From: Dastarcus helophoroides
Taxonomy: Eukaryota; Arthropoda; Insecta; Coleoptera; Bothrideridae
NCBI GenBank assembly: GCA_028583605.1
Contig: CM053332.1
Location: 18,856,555 to 18,920,554 of the forward strand
Direction: 5' to 3'
DNA length: 64,000 nt
Part shown: positions 9,926 to 21,404 of the stretch, piece after piece
Layout: each line of letters opens with the position of its first letter
Position numbering within the stretch: the stretch's first letter is position 1
Made by a program: the position numbers and the translations under genes
Notes under the pieces: model-generated
Databases searched by the model: none
What the model was told of the DNA's origin: nothing
What the model saw: only the letters and a program-made list of their open reading frames with translations

Positions 9926-11353
9926 AAAATTCCAAAAAGTAAAAATGTTCAAAAAAAGTTGACATTTTGAAATGCGTCGGATTTTCAAAGACAATGCAAA
10001 TTTTTATAAAAGTCGAATTTTTCAAGAACAAATTATTTTTTTAAAAATTCGAAATTTTAAAAATTTCGAGATTTTTACTCGAATTTATTAGGAAAAAGTG
10101 ACGACATTTTTAGAAGAAATCAAAACATTCAACAAAATTTAATACTTTCAAAAAAAAATGTTTAGGAAAACTTAAAAGAGCGAAAATTTTCAAAAAGTTG
10201 AAAATTTGGTGATAACGTGATAAGCATCTGTTATTTAATGTGTTCAGTGGCGCCAGCCTTTGGTGGTCATTGGGTTGATTTGAGTCTATTTTAAAATGTC
10301 GAATAAGCATTTTTTTCGATTTTCTGTCTTTACTTAACCTTCCGAACACTAAAAGCACTAATTTTAATTTAACTGAAACACTCTGTAAATTAAAATCTAC
10401 AGCGCTTAAAACGTTCTCTTTGAAATTTACTTTATCGAAGCTCGATTGTATTTAAAAATGTTTCATTGTGTGTCAAGTGAGTTAGCTGTATCACCAGTTC
10501 CATTCTAAATTATTTTTTTATCTTTTTTGTCAGTTCCAACTTGCCCAGGCTAGGATGCATATTCAATAAAAGAAAAGGGAATAAAATGTTCTTATTCCTC
10601 TCGAGTAAAGCGTGCTTGAATGGTTAAACACTTTTCCTTTTTACTTCAAGTTTTGCACCTAATCCAGCTTATCAGTGTAGGAAAATAAGGCGAGCAGTAG
10701 GTCAAAGAACGTGTAGCGTCGTTGTTTTGTTTGCCAAGTTTTCGAGCTTTGAGCCTCTAGCTACTTTGAGAGAGTTTTTCCATGGGAGTTATGTAGCTAC
10801 GTGACATTTTATGTCACAAAGACCAATAAAATACTGCAAGGACGTAGAGGTTGTAGCACATGTTCGTAAGGACACAGATGTTCTTGAATGTTAGGGCTTT
10901 ATCGGTGAAATTAGGCTAACGTTGCGAGGTTGCTCTCGTCTTGATGTCCCGGTACTCTTTCTAATTCAGCTCGTTAGTAATTAGACGTGTAGTGAAAGTT
11001 CGAATTGAATTAAGCAGACGCTTTTAACAACAAAAGTGCTCTCAAACGTTTAGGGTAAACATATTTTAATCTAAAAGTCGCATCCGGGGAAGAAACTGAT
11101 CCGTAATATACCTTAACAGAGACATAACACAGCACTTAATATAACCGAATTAAGCTTGAAATAGTTATGAGAAAGAAGCTGCTTGCTTTGACATAAAGTT
11201 ACTTTCATCAAGTTTACTTGAAATTGCTTGAATTTACTTTCTAATAATTATTTTATTTGTAATCTTTGAAAAATCCAATAATTGTAAGATAATTTCGATT
11301 TTCACAAATTAAACTTCTTAAAATAGGTCCATTTTGTCTTCAAATGTTGATAT
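9926..11353. other. Spacer with mixed composition, no feature identified
   Basis: AT-rich repeats fade out near 10.2 kb and sequence of more even composition follows. No protein family is recognisable. The 82-residue minus frame at 10110-10358 is unsupported. Confidence 0.45.
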
Positions 11354-11660
11354 TGTTGCGCGTTATTGGTTCGATAATTAAAACTTCGTGAATTGTAAAC
11401 ACTTTATTTCAAACTTATTTCGAAACACTAAAATTATCATTATCATTCACTGTCAGACGATCTGACTATCTGACTATCTGACTATCTGACTAACTGACTG
11501 ACTGACTGACTAATTAAGGAAAAGACGACGCGTATTTATACCGTTCCGGTTTCTAGAACGGATCTCCGAATATATCAGGCTAGAGCTAGCGCTTACCTAC
11601 CGTGTGATTCATTCTCGAGGCCGCTTCCCATTAACAAATGCTTCCAGAGAGTTCCTTACA
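11354..11660 (-). mobile_element. Probable solo LTR, minus strand
   Basis: Read on the minus strand this segment starts TGTAAGG and ends CGCGCAACA, the TG...CA form of retroviral-type LTRs. It has a TATA-like GGTATAAATACG, a (GACT)n-type microsatellite (about 11455-11512) and a polyadenylation signal AATAAA near its 3' end. No target duplication is evident and the boundaries are approximate. No internal retrotransposon coding region is adjacent, hence solo. Confidence 0.45.
11455..11512. repeat. GACT/GACTATCT microsatellite
   Basis: Tandem CTGACTAT octamers followed by CTGA tetramers, lying inside the minus-strand LTR-like segment just downstream of its predicted promoter. Confidence 0.85.
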
Positions 11661-12087
11661 CTGCACAATCACCAATACAAATTATACAACTAAACTTCGT
11701 TATACCATTTTTTGAATTTTGTAAAACTTTTTTTTAGATGTTTTTTTTATTTTTAATGGGAAAACTTTTGCGTCATCATTAGATGAATTCGGGTTACCAA
11801 CGTGCTCTAATGGTAACAGACAGCATTCGGTGTAAGATGCTTAATCGAATCAAGAGCAAGGGTGAGGCAAATTAGCGTGTTAGTCACGCGAAATCATGTT
11901 CTTCCCAATCAGAAATCATTCAACTGCCTATTTTTTTTTTAATTTCGACTTCTATTTTAGGAATCGCGCCTTTCTGAAAAGTTTAACTTTAAAATTTTTA
12001 GTTGGAAAATTTTGACATTTTGCATATTCGACTTTTCCTAAATTTTGACGTTTTGGTTACAATTCTAACTTGAAACTTTCGATATTT

Positions 12088-12461
12088 TGTAAAGCAATGT
12101 AAATAGATGAAATATAATTTAGAATAGAATTGTAGAATTTAGTACATAAGAAAAGTTTCTAGAATGATCCGATAAAGGGAAAGCGACCACGATAACGAAG
12201 CAAACAGCAGATAAGCGTTCCCGAAATTTCGGCAAACGATAAGCCTTATCTGCCGGATTGTTCTAGAACCTGGATGCTAAAACTATATAAGGCGGTCAGC
12301 TTTGTCTCGAGTAAGTCAGTTAGAATCAGTGTAATTAGTGAGTTAGTAGAAGTCAATAATAAGTGAGTTAATTGTTAATTGTGGTGATCCAAGTTGAGTT
12401 CAGTAATAAAGTGGGTATAATCCATCACGTGTAATCAATTCGAACCGATAAATCCGTAACA
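12088..12461 (+). mobile_element. Probable solo LTR, plus strand
   Basis: It begins TGTAAAGC and ends CCGTAACA, with ATATTT immediately outside both ends (12082-12087 and 12462-12467) as a plausible target duplication. Inside are a core promoter motif CTATATAAGG (about 12281), TCAGTTAGAATCAG downstream, and a polyadenylation signal AATAAA near 12403. That order (promoter, signal, CA end) is what an LTR should have. No gag-pol lies beside it, so it is either a solo LTR or a small LTR element remnant. Confidence 0.65.
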
Positions 12462-12930
12462 ATATTTTCGAAATTTTGACTTTTCTAACTTTGCCTTTAG
12501 AGATCTACAAAATTGCCATCTTTTTCTGTTTTTTGAAAATGTGAACTGTTGTCAAATTCGGACTTTATTTGAATCTGTTTTTTTTTTATTTACGGCATTT
12601 GGAATTGCCAATTTTGTACAAAATGGTGATTTATTTTATAAATTTCGATTCTTTATCAAAAGATCAACTTTTTTTAAAACTCGATTTCATTTTGTAAGTT
12701 AAACCTTTTAGGTAAATTTTAACCTTTGTACATTGTAACTAGTTTTTGATAATTTCGACTGTTTAAAAATTCTGAATGTTTTCTCGAGTGTCCTCTCACA
12801 ATTGTTACTTTATTTAAATTTTTTCATACGCTTGAAATTAACAAGAAATCTTTTTATTAAAATTTCATAAAAATATTATTTCCAGCTATTTAGGTTTCTA
12901 ATCAAATTTTTATTCAATCTTGGAAAAATA

Positions 12931-13441
12931 AACGAATTTTATGAAAAGTCAAAATCTTCAGAAAAAATATAATTTTAAATGGAAATGTCCAAAAACAGAA
13001 AATATCGAATTTTGCGATAAAAGTCAAAATTCGGAGAAGATAAATTTCAAACAAGTTGAAATTACAGAAAAACGAGTCAAAAAAAAACATTTAGTTAAAA
13101 AACGAATTTTATGAAAAGTCAAAATCTTCAGAAAAAATATAATTTTAAATGGAAATGTCCAAAAACAGGAAATATTGAATTTTGCGATAAAAGTCAAAAT
13201 TCGGAGAAGATAAATTTCAAACAAGTTAAAATTACAGAAAAACGAGTCAAAAAAAAAACATTTAATTAAAAAACGAATTTTATGAAAAGTCAAAATCTTC
13301 AGAAAAAATATAATTTTAAATGGAAATGTCCAAAAACAGGAAATATTGAATTTTGCGATAAAAGTCAAAATTCGGAGAAGATAAATTTCAAACAAGTTGA
13401 TATTACAGAAAAATGAGTCAAAAAACAACATTTAATTAAAA
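12931..13441. repeat. 170-bp tandem repeat, three copies
   Basis: The start AACGAATTTTATGAAAAGTC is found at 12931, 13101 and 13272 (periods 170 and 171). The three monomers are nearly identical, which implies recent amplification. The 135-residue minus frame at 13024-13431 exists only because the array lacks stops in that frame, and it repeats itself every 57 residues. Confidence 0.9.
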
Positions 13442-14440
13442 AACGAACTTCGAAAAAAAATGATTTTTGAAAAATCCTTTGCATTTTTTTACGAAAAAGA
13501 CTAAAATTTATAAAAAATAATAAAAACTACTTTAAAGATAAAATTCAATTTTAGGAGAAAAATTGAAAATTTAAGAATTTCGAGACGAATTTCGAAAAAA
13601 AATTTTTTTCAAATGTCGGAATTTTCAGAAGCCATATTAAAAATAGAAAACTAATCTTTCCTGGCAAACCTTAGGCAGAAAACACCGGACATTCAGGTGA
13701 GTCATTTATGCATTATTTTTTGACATCATCTTTGCGGTACATACACCTTCTTAAAAGTCAAATTTTCAAAAATCTAAATTTTCAAAAAAAGTTGAATATT
13801 GTATCGGACATTGGAAAAAAAGTGAAATTTTGAGAAATCTTCGAAATAAACAAAATTTTCAAAATTTTTTGGAAAAATGCAAATTTTAATAAAAACAACG
13901 TCAAAATTTTGGAAAAAGCAGTCAAAACTCCGAGAAAAAAATGAAGTTACGAGAAAATGATAGACAATTTGGAAAAATGATCGAAATGTTGAGAAAAAGC
14001 GCTTAATCTCAGTGAAAAATCGAAATTTTCCACAAAGAGATAAATTTTATCGAGATTTGGAAAAAAACACATTTTAATGAAAAAAATTGAAATTTTGGGC
14101 AAAAACATCGAAATTTCTTGGGTGAATATCAAATTTGTATGCTCCAGTCAGCTCCCTCAATGTGGCGTCAAAAAATGTCCAATATTGTAAAACACTTCAA
14201 AATTTTGACACACAAATTTTTAAAAATGTGGTTTAGGAAGTTGTTGACATTTACGAAAAAAACGTCTTTTCTTATTTCTATATTTTTATGCAAATTTTAA
14301 ATTTACAAAAAATATACTTTCTTATCAAAAGATTGACCAGATTGAAAATATCGACTCCTTTAAAATTTTGAATTTAATCATATTTTGGCTTTCAAAATTT
14401 TGACTTTTCTTAAAAAATTTAACTTTTTGAAAATGTTAGC
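13442..14440. other. AT-rich spacer, no gene seen
   Basis: Low-complexity sequence in the style of TCGAAATTTTGAGAAAA. Short frames at 13947-14132 and 14118-14300 are unsupported. Confidence 0.5.
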
Positions 14441-14453
14441 GTCTCAAAATTTC

Positions 14454-17245
14454 CTATTTTTCTAAAAAATTCTTCATTATAACGTAGCATTGTTTCAAAA
14501 TTTTTAAAAAGAGACAAGACAGACTCCTGAGTACCGCTACATTAATCGCAAATGTCTCGGATGAGATGCCATCGACGACGACCTGAAGAGATCTGTTAAG
14601 ATTAGAATAAGCAATTTTTGAAAAACACAACGTTGCAAACCAAACCCGGAATTTGGAAACGTCTAAATGTAAAAACAAATAAAAATGTTCTTAAGACCAA
14701 ACTTTTGCTACTAAAATGAAAATGTCGACATTAATATTTAACTTTTTTGTTGACATTTTAACCTCTTAACTTGAAAATATTAAGTTTTTTTGAGGAAAAA
14801 GTTTAAATTCAGAATTTGTCGACATTCAAACTCAAAATTTTCAAAAGGACACAAGACAGACTCCTGAGGTATTCCTGGATTAATCGCAAATGAGATGCCA
14901 TCGACGACGACCTGAAGAGATCTGTTAAGATTAGAGTGGGCAATTTTTAAAAAACAAAACGTTGCAAACCAAACTCAGAATTTGGAAAAGTCTAAATGTA
15001 ACAACAAACAAAAAAATGCCCCTTAGAGCAAATTGTTGGTACTACAATAAAAATGTCGACATTAATATTTAATCTTTTTTGTTGACAATTGACTCACTAA
15101 ACTTGAAAATATTTAATGTTTTTGAGGAAAAAGGTAAAAAAAGTTTTAATTCTGAATTTGTTGACTTTTAAACTCAAAATTTTCGGAAGGAGACAATACA
15201 GACTCTTGAGGTACCCCTGCATTAACCTCAAATGTCTCGGATGAGATGCCATCGATGAAGACCTAAAGAGATCTGTTAAGATTAGAGTGGGCAATTTTTG
15301 AAAAACAAAACGTTGCAAACCAAACTTGGAATTTGGAAAAGTCTAAATGCAAAAACAAAAAAAAATGTCCCTAAGAGCACATTTTTACTACTAAAATAAA
15401 AATGTCAACGATAATATTTAACCTTTTTTGTTGACATTTCAGTCTCTAAACTTAAAGATATTTAATTTTTTAAAGAAAAAGTATAAATTCAGAATTTGTC
15501 GATATTCAAACCCAAAATTTTCAAAAGGGGACAAGAGAGACTCCTGAGGCACTCCAGGATTAATCGCAAATGTCTCGGATGAGATGCCATCGACGACGAC
15601 CTGAAGAGATCTGTTCAGATTAAAGTGGACAATTTTTAAAAAACAAAACGTTGCAAACCAAACTCAAAATTTGGAAAAGTCTAAATATAAAAACAAAAAG
15701 AAAATGCCCCTAAGAGCAAATTTTTGGTACTATAATAAAAATGTCGACGGTAATATTTAATCTTTTTTGTTGACAATTTAGTCTTTAAACTTGAAAATAT
15801 TTAATTTCATTGAGGTAAAAGGTAAAAAATAGTTTAAATTCTGAATTTGTTGACTTTTAAACTCAAAATTTTTAGAAGGACACAATACAGACTCGTGAGG
15901 TAACTCCTGCATTAATCGCAAATGTTTCGGGTGAGATGCTATCGACGACGACTTGAAGAGATCTGTTAAAATTAGAATGGGCAATTTTTGAAAAACAAAA
16001 CGCTGCAAACCAAACTTGAAATTTGGAAACGTCTAAATGTAAAAACAAATTAAAATGTTCCTGAAAGCAAATTTTTGCTACTAATATAAAAATGTCGACA
16101 TTAATATTTAACCTCTTTTGTTGACATTTTAACCTCCAAATTTGAAAATTATTAATTTTTTTGAGGAAAAGTTTAAATTCAGAATTTGTCGACTTTCAAA
16201 GTCAAAATGTTTAAAAGGAGACAAGACAGACTCCTGAAGCGCCCCTGGATTAATCCCAAATATCTCGGATGAGATGCCATCGTCGATGACCTGAAGAGAT
16301 CTGTTAAGACTAGAGTGGACAACTTTTGAAAAACAAAACCTTGCAAATCAAACTCAGAATTTGTAAAAGTCCAAATGTAGAAACCAAAAAAATGTCCCTA
16401 AGAGCAAACTTTTGGTACTAAAATAAAATGTCGACAATATTTAACATTTTTGTTGACATTCCAATCTTTACGCTTGAAAATATTTAATTTTATTTGAGGA
16501 TAAAGGTAAGAAAAAAGTTTAAATTCAGAATTTATCGACTTTTAAACTTAACATTTTCAAAAGGAGACAAGACAGACTCTTGAGGTACCCCTGCATTAAT
16601 CGCAAATGTCTCGGATGAGATGTCATCGACGACGACCTGCAGAAATCTGCTAAGATTAGAACAATTTTTAAAACACAAAACGTTGCAAACCAAACTCGGA
16701 ATTTGGAAAAGTCTAACTGTAAAAACAAAAAATAAATGTCCCCAAGAGCAAATTTTTACTACTAAAATAAAAAAGTCGACATTAATATTTAACCTTTTTT
16801 GTTGACATTTCAATCTCTAAACTTAAAAATATTTAACTTTTTGAGAAAAAAGGTAAAAAAAATGTTTAAATGCAGCTTTTGTCGACCTTCAAACTCAAAA
16901 CTTTTAATAGGAGACAGGACACACTCTTGAGGTACACCTGCATTAATCGCAAATGTTTCGGATGAGATGCCATCGACGACAACCAGAGATCTGCTAAGAT
17001 TAGAGTGAGTAATTTTTAAAAAACAAAACGTTGCAAACTCGGAATTTAAAAAGGTCTTAATGAAAAAATATAAAAAAATGTCTCTAAGAGCAAATTTTTA
17101 CTGCTAAAATAAAAACGTCGACGTTAATATTTAACCTTTTTGTTGATATTTCAATCTCTAAACTTGAAAATATTTCATTTTTTTGAGGAAAAATATAAAA
17201 AAAAGAGTTTGAATTCGGAATTTGTCAACGTTTAAACTCAAACTT
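14454..17245 (-). repeat. ~345-bp satellite containing a LINE reverse-transcriptase fragment, 8 copies
   Basis: The landmark ATGAGATGCCATCGACGACG recurs at about 14561, 14890, 15241, 15579, 15931, 16269, 16615 and 16962. Spacings alternate around 351 and 338 in the middle, so pairs repeat at about 690 bp. On the minus strand roughly 100 bp of every monomer reads as RT of a Jockey-type LINE, with SLQVVVDGISSETFAINAG leading into a VPQ-SVLSP box B. The LINE at 23.55 kb has the matching DNA. The rest of the monomer is AT-rich and non-coding. This is a satellite built around a retrotransposon fragment, not a gene. Confidence 0.88.
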
Positions 17246-17868
17246 AACAATTTTTGGAAAATTTTGACCTAAAATTTCTTAATTATGTTTAGATAAGATG
17301 TATTTGAAGTAGAGAAATTTGTCATTTTGTCTGGAGTGGCGTAAATGCTAAAACCTAATTTATTCTAGTTTTCGGAGTTTTTGGATAGTTTCGTCTACCG
17401 AATTAGTTGAATAATTGCTTTTGCAGCGTAACGGAAAAACTGTTTCAACTTAAAGAAGGTTTTAACTTATAAAGTAGACGAATCAATTTGTTTTGTTTAA
17501 ATTTGTTTTGGTTTTAATTGAAAACCAGCTTGTAAGTGCCTTTAAGACAACAATAGATGATACCAGTAGATCAAATTAAATTTTAGATTTATAAAACTCG
17601 TTAGGCTGAACGTTATACAACAAACTTAATCAACTATGCATAGCTTTAAAAAGTTCGTGCAGATTGCAGAATGTTTTGTTCAAATTCATTGATAGGATCT
17701 ATCATGTTAAACAACGCTATCAGGCCCATATATTAAAGAGAACTTCTTTGTGTAATGTTACAGGGCCTTATTGTTAGATGACGCTGTCCTCACTGTCAAA
17801 TAATTTTTTACGAAGAAAAAGCTCTTCTACTCTACCTAGTTATAATATTAGTTTGGCACTATCTTTTG
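17246..17868. other. Spacer, nothing recognised
   Basis: Mixed AT-rich sequence between the RT-derived satellite and the minus-strand mariner. No coding motif or terminal repeat was found. Confidence 0.45.
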
Positions 17869-18340
17869 GCACATTTTGCTTCATCCAATAGCTAACATTA
17901 GTAGGCAGCATTAATCGTACGACGTTTATGCAGAAAATCGACATGCACAACAGCATTAATCTTATCCGCAGTCACGCTGGCCCGAGGACGACAGACAAGG
18001 GGTTTATTTTCAACTTGAGTTCGTCCTTCCAAAAATTTTTTGTGCCATTCATACACTTGAGTTTTCTTCAAACAAATATCTCCAAACTGTGCTTCTAGTC
18101 TACGAAGAATTTCAGGCAAGCTTTACATCATTAACGGCAAGAAATTTAGTAATAATGCGCTGCGCAACATGCGGATGATCCTCTTGCTCACTCATTGTAT
18201 TTACAATTGACGAACGGCGAGAACGGAATTCGCTTGAACGCAGGAAGTTACGTTATATCCCCACCCAACATGTCTACGATTATGCGCATACTCCCGACGC
18301 CCTCATGGCGACATGGCTGTCTATATTTGATTTACCCTCG
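17869..18340 (-). mobile_element. Internally deleted mariner, minus strand
   Basis: Starting from 18340 on the minus strand: an end TACGAGGGTAAATCAAATAT (TA at 18341-18342), a leader, then the mariner N-terminal helix-turn-helix region with SEQEDHPHVAQRI-type residues and KKTQVYEWHKKF. The frame then jumps from TADKINA straight to VVHVDFLHKRRTINAAY, which is far downstream in a normal transposase. The catalytic core between them is deleted, and a short insert interrupts the final part. The element stops near 17869 without the second terminal repeat. A normal mariner transposase is about 345 residues, so this one cannot be functional. Confidence 0.85.
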
Positions 18341-18354
18341 TACATCCTATTTCT

Positions 18355-18570
18355 AGTGAAAGCTGCATCATCTAAAATTGAGTTGGAGAATATGTAGAGC
18401 GGGATTTAGTATAAAATGTGTCAAAAACGAATAAAACCACAGAAAGCGTTTTCACTCCCATTTGTAGTAAAAGTTGCATCATCTAAAATCAACTTGGAGA
18501 ATATTTAGAGCGAGATTTAGTAAAATATATGTCAAAAACGAATAAAAACACAGAAAGCGTTTTCACTGCG
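18355..18570. repeat. 111-bp tandem duplication
   Basis: GCTGCATCATCTAAAAT at 18362 and GTTGCATCATCTAAAAT at 18473 begin two similar copies, both containing GTCAAAAACGAATAAAA and CACAGAAAGCGTTTTCACT. No coding potential. Confidence 0.85.
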
Positions 18571-19390
18571 TTTGAAACCGTGTCTCGTGCATCTTTATTA
18601 ACAAAGCTACATCGCACGGTAGTATAAAAAATGATCACATTAATTTATTATATTCCGACACTAATAAATAAAACAGCTATAAAAAGCGACCTAATAATAT
18701 TATTAACAGTTAATCGTTTATCAATTTCCCTTTCATCCCCAACACACTGACACGTTCTTCATTAATTTGTATTTTCCTCTATAAAAAAAATGGGCTCGCC
18801 GTGGAAACTCAATATATCATTATTCGAATTTAAAAAAATGACCAATAATAATTCATCTTTATGACTTGAATAGATCGGAATGGATATGATAGATATGACG
18901 CGGGATCGACTATTTTGACTGCACGAGCAATAAATCAATTGAAATCTGAGGCGGTTAAAACAAATGCGGCCAAGTCACGCACTCACATCTCCACGGGCAG
19001 GAGCAATTTAGCTTTATTTTTACTCCAAAAGCTGGAAGCCTGCGGAGGATCTTTCAGAAATACCCCCGGAAGATATATAACGGGAAACCTGCAAATGACT
19101 GAAGCTTTATTTTAGAGAATGCTTTATATTTCGGGCCTTCTGAAATGTGCGGCCATCAGGACTATTTCCTGCTTAGTTTAAAATAACAAAGTTGGTTGCT
19201 GACACCTCGAATTCAACATACGTTGGCGTTTTGGGGGTAGACCTCACGTGCAGTTGCAAAAATTAGGGGGCGGCATTTTACTTCTAACAGAGTTTATAAA
19301 CATAGCAACCACTCAACCGTATCGCGATGTCAATTTTGCAGGAATTTTAACTTATGTAACTTTTTTGCATATTTCCTCATTTCATCTATT
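18571..19390. other. Single-copy-looking non-coding sequence
   Basis: Composition is more even than in the satellites. A 66-residue frame at 18915-19115 has no recognisable motif. No splice or promoter signal could be tied to a gene. Confidence 0.4.
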
Positions 19391-19401
19391 TTTCTTTCTT
19401 T

Positions 19402-19444
19402 GTTCCTGAAGAAGCCCTCTACGATGGTGGGCGAAACGTCGAAC
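19402..19444 (+). ncRNA. Hammerhead-like hairpin, family 3 (single copy)
   Basis: GTTC (19402-19405) pairs with GAAC (19441-19444) as stem I. Between them lie CTGAAGA (19406-19412), one extra A, stem II GCCC/GGGC (19414-19417 with 19429-19432) and GAAA (19433-19436). The self-complementary ACGT (19436-19439) then forms a minimal stem III, followed by C19440 as the cleavage base. The layout matches family 2, including one extra base after CTGAAGA. With only one copy there is no covariation, so activity is uncertain. Confidence 0.45.
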
Positions 19445-19570
19445 ACTTTTGGTAGTTCTTTGATACGGTCCAATCCCGGAAGAAGTATATCCTGTACTGA
19501 CTCTGGCCGTGGAAGCCTTCGTTATCAACTTATGTATGAATTTAAAATTTTATTCAATATTCTTGTGTTA

Positions 19571-20429
19571 CGAGGGTTAATCAAATATGAACCGGAATTT
19601 CTATCATATCGCCATGAGGGCGTCGGGAGTGTGCGCATACTCTAAGACATGTTGAGTTGGGGTGACTTCCTGCGCTCAAGCGAAATTCGCTTTCGCCGTT
19701 CGCCACTTGTAAATACAATGAGTGAGCAAGAGGTTCATCCGCACGTTGCGCAACGCATTATTATTGAATTTCTTGCCGTTAAGGGTGTAAAACCCAGCGA
19801 AATTCTTCGTAGGCTAAAAGTACAGTTTGTTTGAAGCAAACTCAAGTGTATGAATGGCACAAAGAATTTTTGGAAGGACGAACTTAAGTTGAAAATGAAT
19901 CCCATGCCCGTCGTCCTGGGACTAGTAGCGACTGCGGACAAAATTAACGCTTTTTGCAAGGTGATCGCCTTTTAACTGTTGATGAAATTGTCAGCTGAGA
20001 TAGGGATAAGCTTTGGGAGTGCTCAATCCATCATTACAGATGAGCTGGGGTTTTGCCAGGTGAGTATCTTGTCTTTTGACTGAAGAACAGAAACAACAAC
20101 GTCTGAAGATTTGTCAGCGCCTTCTTGGACACGTTTTTAACGTGGAGGTGATGGGTTTTTGCAACGTGTCGTTTCGTATGATAAGACACTCCTTATTCTA
20201 AAGAAGCAAGCATGGAGTGAAGAAGAGAGAGATAAGGTGCCTCCTCGCTTCTCAACTGGAAAGGTTCCTGCTGCAGTATTTTGGGATTTTAAAGGAGTTG
20301 TGCACGTCGATTTTCTGCATAAACATCGTACGGTTAATACTGCCTACTACTGGATGAAGCAAAACGTGCCTATTGGCGGAAGGGGTGCGAATTTTCGGTC
20401 AAAAATGTGATTTTGCTTCACGATAATGT
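19571..20429 (+). mobile_element. Mariner 5' portion, interrupted by a LINE
   Basis: The end ACGAGGGTTAATCAAATATG (19571) is followed by a leader and the transposase start at 19719 (MSEQEVHPHVAQRI), a helix-turn-helix DNA-binding region. Frameshifts and stops follow. A later piece at 20159-20410 reads PRFSTGKVPAAVFWD and VVHVDFLHKHRTVN, which flank the first catalytic region, and the copy reaches LLHDN (second catalytic Asp) at 20414-20428. The LINE insertion begins right after GATAATGT (20422-20429). The 3' remainder lies at 29101-29457. This is a pseudogene. Confidence 0.85.
19719..20429 (+). pseudogene. Mariner transposase pseudogene, N-terminal two thirds
   Basis: Mariner-family transposase (DDE/D recombinase with a paired-type helix-turn-helix). 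The N-terminus is open for about 38 residues. Reading is then broken by frameshifts: KLKCMNGTKNFWK-type residues show the WHKKFLEG region in a shifted frame, and a stop falls before QRVVSYDKTL. The catalytic motif LLHDN survives just before the LINE junction. Several disabling changes predate or postdate that insertion, so no protein can be made. Confidence 0.8.
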
Positions 20430-21007
20430 AAAGGTGATTTCGATCGTAAAATACGCCAGAGGTTTATCAACTGTCCGAATGGTTCCAGGTCCTTTTGGGG
20501 ATTTGCAAAGTCGATTGGAAAGATTGTACATTTTCACATTTTCCACCATTACTCGATGAAAATAGCAATATTGCTACTACCTCCAAGTTTCAAGTAAAAG
20601 GCTGACATGTTAGCCTTAATTTTTGCTGAAAATTCCAATCTTGATTCTCGAAACGCAGATCCTCCTATTCTTCCTTAGGTTGGCACATTGATGCGGCTGA
20701 AATTGTTTTCAGACAACGCACATTCAGGAAGATTCTTTTGAGCTGGCGACACCTCGAAAGCTTCTGGCCTTGATGGTATTCCCGCTATTGTTTTTAAGAG
20801 AGTTGACTCCTGTCCTAAGCAAATTGCTCACACTCTTTTACAACAAAGGTGTATTCCCTAACATAGGGAAATCTGCCAGAATGGAGCCTGTCCCTAAAAA
20901 GGGAAAAAAGAATCTGGCTAACAACAATCGCCCTTTGTTACCCGTTATATCTAAAGTGATGGAAAAGGTTATCAACATCGAGATTCTCAAATATCTGGAG
21001 GAAAATG
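20430..21007 (+). pseudogene. Jockey-clade LINE ORF2, segment 1 (5'-truncated, RT N-terminal part)
   Basis: The LINE starts directly after GATAATGT and already inside ORF2, so it is 5'-truncated. Residues such as SRSFWGFAKSIGK (about 20480), KASGLDGIPAIVFK (about 20757) and PVPKKGKK (about 20890) followed by PVISKVMEKVIN and ILKYLEEN mark the linker and the first RT blocks of Jockey-type elements. They fall in more than one frame, so frameshifts are present. The frame is cut at 21008 by a DNA transposon and resumes at 23329. Confidence 0.88.
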
Positions 21008-21404
21008 CAGGGTCTTCATTAATGTCAGAGTCCTACGTGACTCTCTCCTAGTGATTTAAATTTCTATAGGTTTGGTCGGGAATATGACAGGACAATCTAG
21101 TGACTAAAAATTCTGACAGTTCATGGGCGTTTTGTGCTTATAATTTATGCTAAATTTTACATTATATAATTAAAATTTGTGTAAAATAAAGAACAAGTTT
21201 TTATCAAAATCTATTTCACAGTTAACTATCCAGACAGGTAATTATAAATATTCATGCAATTATTGATAGCTTTAAAAGCATATACACATTTTTTGTAAGC
21301 AATAAGATTTTCATGAAGAAATGTTAGGCTGCAATTATAATTTATTTTCTAATTTTTTTATACGTCTGTCAATTGGAACTTGTCACAAAGCATTAACGAA
21401 GTAG

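Noticed and set aside
10110..10358. 82-residue minus frame with mixed composition
   Set aside because: No motif, no codon support, and it overlaps a low-complexity boundary. It was considered because GTTCAGTGGCGCC resembles a hAT end, but no matching second end or target duplication was found.
11760..11930. Possible tRNA-like A-box sequence around GGTTACCAACGTGCTCTAAT (minus strand)
   Set aside because: No cloverleaf could be closed and no matching B box lies at the right distance.
13024..13431. 135-residue minus frame with three internal repeats
   Set aside because: Read-through of the 170-bp trimer, Phe/Leu/Ile-rich as expected from A/T-rich DNA.
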